From Polyporus tsugae (lineage: Eukaryota > Basidiomycota > Agaricomycetes > Polyporales > Polyporaceae): a DNA stretch of 64,000 nt. The position numbers were made by a program, and so were the translations under genes. How positions within the stretch are numbered: the first letter of the stretch is position 1; every line of letters begins with the position of its first letter. The notes under the pieces were generated by a model. That model was not told the DNA's origin. It saw only the letters and a list, made by a program, of their open reading frames with translations, and ran no database searches. Of this stretch, positions 46,801 to 56,840 are shown piece after piece. The stretch spans positions 2,542,001 to 2,606,000 of the forward strand of contig JAHRBS010000001.1 in assembly GCA_024305745.1 (NCBI GenBank), read 5' to 3'.

Positions 46801-47723
46801 TCGTCGACGTCGAACTTTACATCGACCTCGCGGACGGCGTCGTCGTCTGCGTCTACTATCCCCTCGAAGCGGCCGTTCGGTTCGATCTCTGCAGGGACTA
46901 ATGGTGGCGCTGGAGCCGAGAGGCGGTGTCAGTGCGACTTGACGGCCGCGCTGAAGGAGACGACGACGGGGGCGAACAAGGGGAAGAAGTACTGGTCGTG
47001 TCCGAACCAGTCGAGGCAAGCGCAGTGCCGGTTCTTTGAGTGGGCTGCGGACGATGAAGATGTGGAGGTTGTGCCCAGGCGGAACGCTACATCTTTGGGG
47101 ACGGGCCAAGGTTCGAGCGGTCACGGCGGAGGCGGGGGCGGGGGTGGAGGCGGAGGTGGGGGTTGCTTCACATGTGGTGAAGAGGGTCATTGGGCAAATG
47201 GTAACGTTTTCCTTCTGCCTCCATGCTTGACTTCGTAGCTGATCTCGGTACTACAGCGTGCCCAAATGCCGGGGCGAAGCGGCAGAAGAGTTTTGGGGAC
47301 GGCGGAGGGGGTGGCGGAGGCTCGTCCACTGGTGCCTGCTTCAAGTGCGGGCAGGAGGGCCATTTCGCCAACGGTGAGTCTCACAAGTCCCCTAGGTGGT
47401 CTGTCCATTCATGAGATTCCCAGCATGTCCCAATGGAGGACGCCGTGACGCTGGTGGTGCTTCTGGTTCTGGTAATGAGTGTTTCAAGTGCGGGAAGCAA
47501 GGTCATTACAGCAATGGTACGCTCACGTCCAAATTATTGTATCTACAGCAAGCTGACTCTTCTGCCAGCTTGTCCCGGTGGAGGTCGCAGCGCCGGACCG
47601 TCCAGAAGGGGTTCGGCTTCACGAGGTGGAAAGCGCGGCCGGGGACGAGGTAGCAAGTCTGGTGGTGGTCGAGGGAGGAAGAAGTCAACAGGCAGTGTCG
47701 GAAAAAGTGAACCCCGCTTATGA
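43840..47723 (+). CDS. TOP3: DNA topoisomerase III (TOP3 alpha type), 3' end altered by transposon insertion
   Basis: This type IA topoisomerase partners RecQ helicase/Rmi1 to dissolve recombination intermediates. The TOPRIM part begins MRVLCVAEKPSIAKSI and carries MIWTDCDREGENIGAEI. The active-site Tyr lies in QQGFLSYPRTETDIYD. HPPIHPTAHAG and LMDEHGIGTDATIAQHI are further signature boxes. The C-terminal region has an RGG-rich stretch and polyproline, two GRF zinc fingers (CDCGIPAAERTV...FFQW; CQCDLTAALKETT...FFEW), and three CCHC knuckles (CFTCGEEGHWANACP, CFKCGQEGHFANACP, CFKCGKQGHYSNACP). The basic tail GRGRKKSTGS is native. The last codons (VGKSEPRL and TGA, from 47696) lie inside the left inverted repeat of the transposon. 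The original end appears to lie at 56474..56507. Confidence 0.93.
47694..47695. repeat. target-site duplication AG, left copy
   Basis: AG immediately precedes the left inverted repeat and is repeated at 56472..56473 after the right one. Two bases alone could be chance. The support comes from the restored TOP3 reading frame across the junction. Confidence 0.7.
47696..47719 (+). repeat. left terminal inverted repeat of the transposon
   Basis: It begins TGTCGGAAAA and matches the reverse complement of the right end (56448..56471) with few differences. It also encodes the current last codons of TOP3. Confidence 0.88.
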
Positions 47724-48181
47724 GAGGCATCGCTTATGGATACAATATAGGCGGATTATAGTCCAATTGTAGGAGAGCGATAAGCGATGTCGGCTTGTTA
47801 TAAACACCGTCTATGCTCATAATCACCGGAGCGTCCTATAGGGACCGGTCCGGCATATAAGAAGCGCCTTTTCCTCGTAAGACGCTGATAAGTGGCTTAT
47901 CAGACGCCGACCCGAAAGGACCGATAGCGAGTCGCGTCCCCACCCCGCATCTTTCCCCTGTACCACAACCATCCTGCTCGCGACGGGCACAGCCCTGGCC
48001 AAGTGTATATATTATGTGAGTTCCTTTCTCTGTATACATTCTGGCGCTGATGTTCCATTCATGACAGCATTGTACTTGCCTGTATAGATCTCCCTCTTGG
48101 GTGGTGAGAGTTCCTTGCGGCCGGCAAAGGTACGTCCTGTACGTGAGCTCATCCGGAATTCATACTGAATTCCCCCGTTAG
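47724..48181 (+). promoter_or_regulatory. left subterminal region and likely transposase promoter
   Basis: It contains repeated short palindromic motifs (GCGATAAGCG, TTATAAAC, ATATAAGAAGCG, GATAAGTGGCTTATCAG) that resemble those at the right end, plus a GTATATATTATG box at about 48003-48014. In CACTA-type elements such arrays bind an element-encoded protein; that role here is inference. Confidence 0.6.
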
Positions 48182-50931
48182 ATGGGACCAGACCGACGGT
48201 CAAATAAGTCGAAGTCGACTTCATCTGGCCATGCCGCATCAGCGGTGAAGGAAAAATGCAAGTACTGCGAGGTTTGGTTCTACCCGCAGGGCAAGACGAA
48301 CCACCTCCGGAAGCACAAGCGGGAGAGGAAGGAGGCGAAGCTGAATGCCGAGTTCGAACGGAAGAATTTGGGTCCAGGTGCGTATGCTTTTGGATATGAA
48401 TGCAAGGGGACGGAGGATGAGCGGTGGACGGCAGAACGTGTCCGGGGCACCGGAGCGAAGGCGAGGTGTCGACGTCGATAACGACCTGCAACTCGCTCTT
48501 AGCGTATTGCAGGAGGTGTTCGTTCATCTGGACGAAGCCGTAGTCGGGCAATCTGAGCACTGCTGACTGACTTTGACATCTCCCCTTATAGTTGCGGGTC
48601 CGAGTGTTCCGAGTGTTCGCGCGGCGCGCTCGCGCACTACTGGTAAGTCCACACACTCTCAATACTGCCAGCATTGTTTAATAGGTTGCTGGTGCCCTGG
48701 CCTCAGTCTCGGAGGACGACGAGTCCGCTACTGCCTTCAACGTCGGTGATCCTGGCGACAACGTATCTCAGGGGTCGGGTCATGACATGTCTGTTGATGG
48801 TAAGCCTTGGTTAGCGCGACTATGTATACCTCATCCACTCATCTAATCCATGGCTACCTGTAGATCATCCAGTGTCGCCCTCGAGACATGTGATGGTGGA
48901 GGACGAACATGAGCCGCTTGCCCCGGCTGTTGACTCCATTCGCGTTGACTACCATCCCCATAGTGGGCGGCCATCGGTGACGTATCCTTTCGAGGACTTC
49001 AAGCGTGAACATGTTGCAGACTTCACTCCCCCCCTCAACAAGACACCGTGGCAGCCGTTCACATCCCGCTCGGACTTTGAGTTCGCAGAGGTTGCCCTCG
49101 ATGCCTCACTCAGCGACAAGCAGGTCGATGCCTTGCTTCGCATCATACGTCGTATCACGGATGGGGCCGACAAGCTGTCATTCAACAACCACTCGGACGT
49201 TAAGGAAGCCTGGGAGAATGCTTCGCATAAACTCACCAGTGTAGGTATCTAGCTTATTCCGTAGTTATGTGCTGTATTAAATTGTATGTAGTTTGAGAAG
49301 ATGACGTTCACTGTTGACTTCAAGCAAGAACCACGGCAGTTTGACATGTGGACCCGATCACTCTGGGACTGGCTGTTGGACTTGTTGAGCGACCCTTACC
49401 TGGTGTCGAAGATGCAGTTTGAAGCTCGACGGTTCTTCAAGTTTGATGGCGAGTCCTGGGTTCGCTTCTTTGATGAGCCCTATACTGCAGATGCCTTCTG
49501 GGATGCTCAGGTATGATGAACTATATGTTGTTACAATTGTACTGTTTAACATGATGTAATATAATCTAGTCTGAACTTCCAGAGAATGGTGTACCAATTG
49601 GCCTTATCATCTATGCAGACAAGAGTCAACTGTCATCCTTTGGGACTGAGAAGGGCTATCCAGTTATTGCACGCCTTTCAAATCTACCTATTGGTATACG
49701 CAATGCAGAGGGACTAGGTGGTGGGCGTGTTGTTGGCTGGCTACCAGTAGTATGCCTTTGGCTGTTGTCTATGCATGTTTTGGCTAATATTATTAATACA
49801 GGTCAAGGAAGAAGCTGATAACAAAGGCAACACCCAGTTTACCAACTTCAAAAATGTTGTGTGGCATGAATCTTTTCGCATTCTACTGCGCACAATAATG
49901 GGTAAATGTGTACATGCTTGGAGCAATCACTATTTCTAACTTGCTGCATAGATAAATCCAAGACTGGATTTTCATTTGTTTGTGGTGATAAAGTGCAGCG
50001 CCACCTCTTCCCTTGGATTGTGATTCTGTCTGCTGACTATGAGGAACAGTAAGTGAAACTTGCTACATATTAATTGATATAAGCATCATTAACAACAATT
50101 TAGATGTGTTATGGCGCTTACTCGTGGAGTCAAGTCTCTTTATCCCTGCCCTATTTGCCTTGTCCCTGCAGCAGAATTGACAAAGCTGCTTGGTCACCAT
50201 GAGCTGAGAACTGCTCAACGGGCAGATGAAGTGCTTACAAAGGCTCGAAGTCAGTCAACACAGGATGCTCAAGAGGCAGAACTTAAAAACTGGAGCTTGC
50301 AACCAGTCAAGGTAGAAATAGATTGTCTCACTTTACTTACATCACTGACTTTGTGTGTTTAGAATGCCATCTCTGAAGTAGCCCACACTGATCCCTATAA
50401 AGCACTTTCATGGGATAGGCTTCATGCTTTTCATGGTGGACTTTTTGGGCATCACATCTGGGAGCAACTCAAGAAACATATTGAAGCACTGGGTACTAGT
50501 TATGCAAAGAATGTGGATAATCAGTAAGCAATAATATATAGCATAGTCTATCTTTAGCTAACTAACTTAATGCAGGTTTGCAAGTATGCCACGGTGGAGA
50601 GGATATATTCACTTTAATCAAGTGATGACTATCAAGTTTACTGATGGATCTAAACGTGAATATATTGGGAAGGTCTGAGAACATTTATATTGGTCATCAG
50701 TCTTTATTATCAATACTGAAACAAGTTCATAGACATCTATTTTTGCCCTCCACAATATTCTAACACTTGGACACGATCCCATTGGCTATCTTTTGCTATG
50801 TGCTCTACGCCCCTACCTGGAGTTAGATATGTTCCTTGGATTGCCTCTTCATACAGAGAAGACTATTTTGGATGGTTGTGAGGTTGAAGGTATCTATTGC
50901 AAGGCAATTCAGGTAGGTATTATTATCAATA

Positions 50932-50974
<43 letters not shown>

Positions 50975-52078
50975 ATGCAATGCTGTATACAGAAATATGC
51001 CAAAAAAACACCTCAAGGGCACACCTTCTATAAGAATTGGAACTTCCCCAAAAATCACACGTATACACATGCCTTTGATGATATTCGCAGAAAAGGCGTA
51101 ACACGCAATTACAACACGAAGCCCAATGAGAAGCTCCATGGGCCCATTCGAGACTCCTATCAGCTGCGAACTAATTTCAAAAATGTTGCAGAGCAGGTTG
51201 GTGAATTGGTGTTCTATGCAATAATTTATTGACATTGTTTAGATACTCCGTGTCGACCACTGGTGCTATCTTTCCTCCTATATACGTGCTGAGATCAACC
51301 GGCTGGACAAGTCTCAGATGTCCAAAGGCAAGAATACATCTGTGGAGGATGAAGATGACGAGGAGGAGGAAGACTGTGATAATACTCTTGGTGGCAGACA
51401 TTTCTCTCTTGGCTCTCCTCATAAACCAACTCTAACCATCGAGGAACTGGAGGCACTTCCTGGTCATTCAGAGAACACTTCACCATACAAGAATTTCCGC
51501 ACACATCTCAACAACTTCCTCAATATGTTGTTTACAGCAGAGCAACTACCACTTCCCAATGGCAAGCGTATTACCTTGCAAGCACGGGATAAAGTTTGTA
51601 TTATCTTTGAGAACATTTCTGTGGCTGAATTCATACTACACAGATTGCACAATTTCATTATCTCAAAGTCAACTATGAATCCAAGGTTGACTGGCGACTA
51701 CAAACGGACTATCTGCGCTGCACCCCATCATTCAATCACCACCCACGATATGACTGCATTATTTTGAATACAGTAAATGGTCATATTTTTGCTAGGCTAA
51801 TCTGCATGTTTGTGGTTACTATAGGCATTGTTGAGTATCCCTTCATACTTGCACAGTCATATGCACCTTACTCAACACCACAGTCCTCCCAAAAAGACAG
51901 TGATCTAGGTTTTTTCCAAGTACGCGCATCTGGGAAAGCTGAATTTTTCTCTATGCATACTATAGTTCGTGGTGCTCTTCTCATTCCTGACTCTGATTGT
52001 CCGGACAATTTCCTCGTGCATGACTTGATAGATAGTGATATGTTCCTCCGAGTTCGAGAGCTGAAAGCAAATATATGA
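48182..52078 (+). CDS. Plavaka-type transposase, apparently complete
   Basis: The start ATG at 48182 is followed by a C2H2/BED-like finger (CKYCEVWFYPQGKTNHLRKH). The catalytic core has WVRFFDEPYTADAFWDAQ, LIIYADKSQLSSFGTEKGYP, GGGRVVGWLPVVKEEAD, VVWHESFRILLRTIMDKSKT, PWIVILSADYEEQCVMALTR and YPCPICLVPAAELTKLLGHH. Then come WDRLHAFHGGLFGHHIWEQL, FASMPRWRGYIHFNQVMTIK, LTLGHDPIGYLLLCALRPYL, and a late VNYESKVDWRLQTDYLRCTP with PRYDCIILNTVNGHIFARL, ending DMFLRVRELKANI (TGA 52076..52078). About 15 GT-AG introns are needed; all tested junctions keep the frame, including acceptor 48709. I found no internal stop. Composition from about 49260 onward is AT-rich, unlike host genes. Confidence 0.88.
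50934..50972. repeat. (TA)n microsatellite in a transposase intron
   Basis: An uninterrupted TA dinucleotide run of about 39 bases lies within the intron between ...IYCKAIQ and KYAKKTPQGH. It is the longest simple repeat in the window. Confidence 0.95.
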
Positions 52079-52402
52079 TGTACATCTGAGTCTTGACTTT
52101 AATATACAGTCAACCATCAGTGACTAACAATATTTGACCTACTAACAATAATCCTGATCACAGGATTTGTTTGTCCATCAAGTCCTCCACCAGTCCTGGA
52201 CCTTGACTGGAGTGCTTCAAACTGCCCTTTGCTATCTTGACTCGACTGTCTGATCCAAGGGAATTTTCGGTACATTTCTACTTCACTTCCTCAAATCCTA
52301 CACATGGGGCCAACATGGAGACTATTGAGGCTCATATTCAACCTTAGCGACTAGTACAAAATAGGTCTCTAATATGTTATCACAATTTTGCAGAGGTCTG
52401 TA
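52079..52402. other. spacer between the two transposon genes
   Basis: 324 AT-rich bases with no gene. It should hold the transposase 3' UTR and the promoter of the second gene. Confidence 0.4.
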
Positions 52403-54356
52403 ATGTCGACTCAGTTCAGCAAGATTAGGTTTCGATCTAGCATGTGCCTTCAGCCTCAACCTCCACCACTGTCTGCGCGCCTTCAAGCTTCCCTCCCACC
52501 ACCAACCCCGACCATGCCACCCCGGGATGAGTCCTCCACTGATGATCTATCAGGCTCTGGATCGGACTCAAACAGTTCATTGTCATCAGACAATGACATT
52601 GAAGAGACACAGATCAATCCCGATCCGGATGCGTTATCTCGTGCCGACCTGACACAGGTGCGCAGCTTTGTTTAGTTGTTCGAATATTGATGGGTCACTT
52701 AGATGCTTGCACAGGCCCTCAAAAATGTGCAACTTGAGAACGGCAAGTTACGGACCTGCGTCAAAAAGCTCGAAGATAGGAATGCAGTGCTCAAGACTGC
52801 ATTGAAGCGCGAAGGCAAGACCGAGGCTCAAGCACAGAAGGCAGCAGCCCGCAGGCTCCCCGCAAGTGTCAAAGAGGCCGAAATAGCGATGTATGGCAAG
52901 AAGTTTGCTGCCATGTACGAACCCTGGATCAACGCGTATGAGCACTGCAATCACCCCCCCACCGACCTCAATCCCACTGATCCAGCTCGCTTCCAAGATA
53001 AGGAGGTCCAGCGGACGGCGATTGCTGCCGAGCTCCAACGTCTCGTGCCCGAACAGTATCATGACCTGATGCGCAAACACCAGGGCTTCCAGCACACGGT
53101 GCGTCGCTGACTTCATGACACTTGAGTAACAACTCACTGACAGTTTCCGGTGTCGTTGCGCAGCTCACAAGGGGCATGAGTGCCACACGCAGCACATCCG
53201 CGTCCACCAAGGTGTTCAAGAACGCAGCAAAGATATTCGAACTCCCATCAGTGTATTGGGAGAGCAAGGTTGATTGCACCAAGATCCCCGAACTTGTCTG
53301 GCTTTTCCAGCTCTCGTCCAAGGGGTTTCCTCCCGTCCTTTATGCAGATTTCAAGCCCAAGGCGAAGAACTTCCTTCTCTCTCCCATACTCGCAAAGGTA
53401 CTATTTAATTTAATTTTGGTCCCATCCGTTGTTTATTCGCTGATCCCAAACCCAGATCGGAAGATCTATCTTGTTCGGCAGCATAACCTTGGAGGGGAAG
53501 CCCAATCGGAACGCCAAGTCAAACGCTAGCCTATGGGATGTTAAGAAGGTCACTGAAGGCTTCATCGCTTTCGTCTCCGTCCTGGTACGTTCATAGTTCA
53601 TAGCGCGCCACTCCCATCAAGTAAATACTAAAAATATGTAGGCCATATGGGCTGTCTCCGGTGACACGCAATTTGTACCGAACGGCGACAGGACCAAGTT
53701 CGACTATCAAGACATGCACTTCAAGATCCTAGGCTTCCTTATGCAGACCTCCGAATCCGACATAACGAAGAACGTCATGGCATACCATCAGCACTCCGTC
53801 TTCGGTACTTCCACCGGCGCAACGCAGGCGCAGTCTGTCAGCACCGCGTCCGACTCTGCATCCCCGGCAGAGCACACCGACCCCATCCGTTCATTGATTG
53901 CGAAGGTCAACTCCGGCCTCGCGTTCTCAGATTCAGAGGATGAAGCAATCGCGCTTTCCGGTGTGACGTCTGGCGGGCGGGAGGACAACGGCGGGGACGA
54001 TCACGCCAGTACCGATGATGCACAGGTCATTGGTACATGCACCACCATCATCTCTGATTGTCGCTGCCACTAACCTCTTTGCCGCCGCCATAGCACAACC
54101 CTCTTTGTCAACCCGTCATTCTGTGTCGAGTCGCGCTGCTCCCAGTGATCTTCCTTCCGGGTCGGTTCAGAGTTCTGCATCTGCCGCTGCTCAAGTGAAC
54201 AAGGAGAAGCCGGCATCCGCTCGGACGACCAGAACCAGGACGAAGACCGCAACAACGCCAGCTTCAGCCCAGGGCGAGGATGATGCCGAAGCCGAGCAAG
54301 AGCCACCTCCCCCTGCATATAAGAAGGATAAGAAGAAGAAGAAAAAGGCCAACTAG
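52403..54356 (+). CDS. second gene of the transposon, unknown function (weak resemblance to DUF6698)
   Basis: Seven exons join in frame from ATG 52403..52405. The N-terminus is Pro/Ser-rich (PPRDESSTDDLSGSGSDSNS). A coiled coil follows (LKNVQLENGKLRTCVKKLED, ALKREGKTEAQAQKA), then EIAMYGKKFAAMYEPWINAY and LQRLVPEQYHDLMRKHQGFQ. A central domain reads GMSATRSTSASTKVFKNAAK, CTKIPELVWLFQLSSKGFPP, SILFGSITLEGKPNRNAK and VTEGFIAFVSVLAIWAVSGD with KILGFLMQ. The tail is acidic then basic (PPPPAYKKDKKKKKKAN; TAG 54354..54356). The central domain resembles a domain of unknown function expanded in basidiomycetes (DUF6698), by memory only. Placed beside the transposase on the same strand, it may be a DNA-binding accessory protein or a cargo gene; this is inference. 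Confidence 0.65.
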
Positions 54357-54469
54357 TCTTGAATGCGCATTATCCGGGTGCGATGTGAGTCGGCTCCCAG
54401 TCGCTCCTGCATCCAACCGTGTCGAAGAGGTCGAGTCTGTGTAGCCCGCGTCCCGTACCATGTCTCCCC

Positions 54470-54560
54470 TGTCCGTGTCATCCGTGTCGTCCCCGTCATC
54501 CACATCGTCCCCGTCATCCACATCGTCCCCGCTATCCCCGTCATCCCCGCTGTCCTCGTT
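54470..54560. repeat. short tandem repeat of 18-bp units
   Basis: Two perfect 18-bp units (54488..54505 and 54506..54523, CGTCCCCGTCATCCACAT) are followed by degenerate GTCCCCG(T/C)(T/C)ATCC copies. It lies just 3' of the second transposon gene. Confidence 0.8.
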
Positions 54561-56100
54561 TCCCGCTCCATGCCCATACCTGACCGCCATTCTTGCTCTA
54601 CATTTGGCTGTGATATCGCTACTACCGTTGTGCTGTTTACGTGCTCCCCCGCTCATCAATTCAGACCTTACTCAGTCATTTCTTACTCGATACTGATACT
54701 GTTCATATACCACCCAAAATGGACACTTTGCCCACTCGCAACCACGACGGCTGACATCTGGTTCAAGCCATTCGAGCTGCATTGTGATCGTAATTGACGC
54801 TGACTCTGCTTTGTCGTGTAGCCAGACCACGGCGCCTGATTGATGTTCGTTTCTTGCCCCCACCACCATCCTCGTTGTCTGCCCCTCCTCCTCGCCTCTC
54901 TTGCTTATCCCGTCGAACGAACATCGCGTTTTCTCCACCTGTTATCCAAACCTTCAAGACCAACAAGAATCTCATCTGGTACAGAAGGATCTCGAACGGC
55001 ATCCGGGAAAATTTAAAGGTATGTGCTGTCAGCGTACTCGCATTCCTCCATTCGCTACATATCTCCCCCATCGCCGTTGTATCTGGATCGTTTACTGCTA
55101 GGCACCCCTCTCCAATGAAGCTTTAGGTGAGGATTCAGTCGGGTTCGAGTTCGTCCCATGCTTGTCAGGTAAGCATCATCTAGTCATATGTTGCCTTACA
55201 AACACTGACACTCTACAGGTTTAACTTCTCTAGCATCCATCCTACGGCCACGAACAAGCTGAAACGTTCTGCGCACGATTTGTGACCCATTTATTTGCAT
55301 GTCCGGATCTCCCGCCACTCTCCACCGTCATCCTCGCGATCCTCACGTCCTACTCTCAGCGGTGAGTCATCTTCGCTGTTCCTCCCACATCCTCTCTCCA
55401 TACTCACTAATACTCGCTCTCCAACCACTCCGCCACTGTCTACCCACCCCAGCTCCTCCGATGGTTCCATGTCATCCCCCCCCTTCGCTGCGCTGTTGCA
55501 GCGACTGCTGCCCACCTCACGTCCCGACGCCGATACCTCTCCTGTTCCCTGCATGCAGCATACCACCATCCTCTGTCTGGTCGCCTCTCACCCCCGAGAC
55601 TCCTATCCCGCACACAGCACCCTGCAGCCTCTCGCTCTCCATTGGCTCCCCCAATGGCCCCAAAATGTCCCCGCAGCCGGCTCCCACTCTCTCCTTTGCT
55701 GCGCGCTCGCAGCTGCCGCTGTCCTCCTCGCCGCTGGTACTCCCCTCCCGTCCCTGCGTGCCTGAGTGCCTGGCCATACCCTCTCATTGCTCATCGCACG
55801 CACGCATGCACGTCATCCAAGTATCTCAGGGAGTCCGGGAGTATAGAGAGGTGCGCGTCCTCGCTGTCGAGCTCCGAGAGAAGGGGAACGTGGCGGCGCT
55901 CCATGTCAAGATCCGCCAGCGGGAGATCAAGGCATGGTCGTGAGGCGTATGTCTCCGTAGGGAGTCCTCTAGGCTTGCCATTCTCTGGCATATCGCGCTC
56001 TCCTCCACTGTACATGAATCCTGTCGTCTACTACTGGCCTAGTTACCATGTTGTAAATTGCAGTATTATGTTCCTTGTAATGACCTCGTCCCTTACAACG
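54560..56100. other. right interior of the transposon without a supported gene
   Basis: Several overlapping Pro/Ser/Cys-rich frames (for example plus 55299..55943, 214 residues) show no conserved domain, and alternative frames are equally open because the sequence is C-rich. The last part of that frame (REYREVRVLAVELREKGNVA) is the only stretch with protein-like composition. I cannot support a gene. Confidence 0.35.
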
Positions 56101-56400
56101 CGCTGATAAGCCTCCGGGCATGGTCATAATCCACTTATAAGCGTGATCATGCTTCCTCATAAGCAGGGAATAATAGGTTAATAAGATGCTAGTATCCCGC
56201 ATATAATGTGAATATAAGCGCTTTATAAGATTACAATAACCGACTTATAAGAAGGAGGGTCAAAGCTTATGTTCTGCTTATATGCATTATTGGCCGGCCT
56301 TATGACGCGCTTATCGGACTGGTACCGTCCTTATGAGCGTCTTATGAACCGTCGTCCCACGTCATAAGCGTGCGCGCTCTTTGTTACCATTTTGGTCATT
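56100..56400. promoter_or_regulatory. right subterminal motif array of the transposon
   Basis: A dense series of ATAAGCG, CTTATAAG, CTTATGAGCG and related motifs in both orientations (for example about 56130, 56210-56235, 56252, 56305-56345, 56365, 56398) matches the left subterminal region. This layout is typical of sites bound by the element's own transposition proteins; the binding is inferred. Confidence 0.7.
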
Positions 56401-56470
56401 ATAAGCGTCTATGAGCGGGTTTCAAATTTTCCGACATAAGCGTCTATGAGCGGGTTTCAAATTTTCCGAC
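56401..56470. repeat. right terminus present as two perfect 35-bp direct copies
   Basis: Units 56401..56435 and 56436..56470 are identical. Each contains the full right inverted repeat ending in CCGAC. The outer copy abuts the AG target repeat, so it is the terminus actually used at this site. Confidence 0.95.
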
Positions 56471-56471
56471 A

Positions 56472-56507
56472 AGCTTCTCTGCTGCGGATGACTCGATGGA
56501 CTTCTGA
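56472..56507 (+). other. TOP3: displaced original 3' coding end of TOP3
   Basis: Joining TOP3 up to 47695 with 56474 onward gives AGC and then the codons for FSAADDSMDF and TGA at 56505..56507. The phase fits exactly after removing the element and one AG. The short acidic/aromatic C-terminus looks natural after the basic GRGRKKSTG tail. The following bases to about 56700 would be the original TOP3 3' UTR. This is an inference from reading frame; it needs an empty-site orthologue. Confidence 0.75.
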
Positions 56508-56840
56508 ATAGGACTGAGCAGCAGAATCTCCCGACATCTGTGTTTGATTGCACGAGCGCATAGCATATTCTAGTAATATGGTAGTGTCTGGTAGTGTATT
56601 ATGTGAAGTTACATCCATGATGTAGGCGCTTAGGCGCCTATTGTCGGTGTCCGGGGGCTTGCCGGAGTGAACTTGAGTAGGGCTGCCAGTGTCGAACAGA
56701 CTTGACCCTCGCCGTCCGCCTTTACTTCCCTCTGTTCGCTCTGTTCGCTCTGTTCCCTCTGAGTCTTTGTGGTCTTCTGGAGTGCTGCCTTGGGGTTGCC
56801 TGTTTGCTTTGCTTAACGACCGCTCTACGCTGCTTTCCTA
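56508..56840. other. intergenic region between the former TOP3 end and RSE1
   Basis: It should contain the displaced TOP3 3' UTR and the RSE1 promoter. A 9-bp unit CTGTTCGCT is repeated at about 56732-56758, just upstream of the RSE1 start. Confidence 0.45.

Larger units (their letters stand above)
47696..56471 (+). mobile_element. Plavaka-like (CACTA-related) DNA transposon, 8,776 bp
   Basis: Both ends share an inverted repeat: left TGTCGGAAAAAGTGAACCCC, right (reverse complement) TGTCGGAAAATTTGAAACCC, agreeing at 17 of 20 bases and continuing with GCTTAT/GCTCAT. The ends are followed by subterminal regions packed with ATAAGCG/CTTATAAG-type motifs on both strands, as in CACTA-type elements. 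Inside are an apparently complete transposase gene (48182..52078) and a second gene (52403..54356). The flanks carry a 2-bp AG repeat. The element lies within the last exon of TOP3. The Plavaka assignment rests on recognised transposase motifs; that this copy is still active is unproven. Confidence 0.9.

Noticed and set aside
48590..48720. Possible frameshift between the first transposase exons
   Set aside because: Using the acceptor ending at 48709 (CCTCAG) instead of the earlier TAATAG restores the frame into VSEDDESATAFNVG.
50934..50972. TA run as a CRISPR or origin-like element
   Set aside because: It is a simple dinucleotide microsatellite within an intron; no spacer-repeat structure exists anywhere in the window.
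55299..55943. 214-residue plus-strand frame in the transposon right arm
   Set aside because: It is Pro/Ser/Cys-rich, other frames of the same C-rich DNA are equally open, and no domain is visible. It is not annotated as a gene.
56436..56471. Inner copy of the right terminus (ending 56435) as the true element boundary
   Set aside because: The bases after 56435 are another copy of the terminus, not TOP3 sequence, and only the outer end at 56471 yields both the AG repeat and the restored TOP3 frame.
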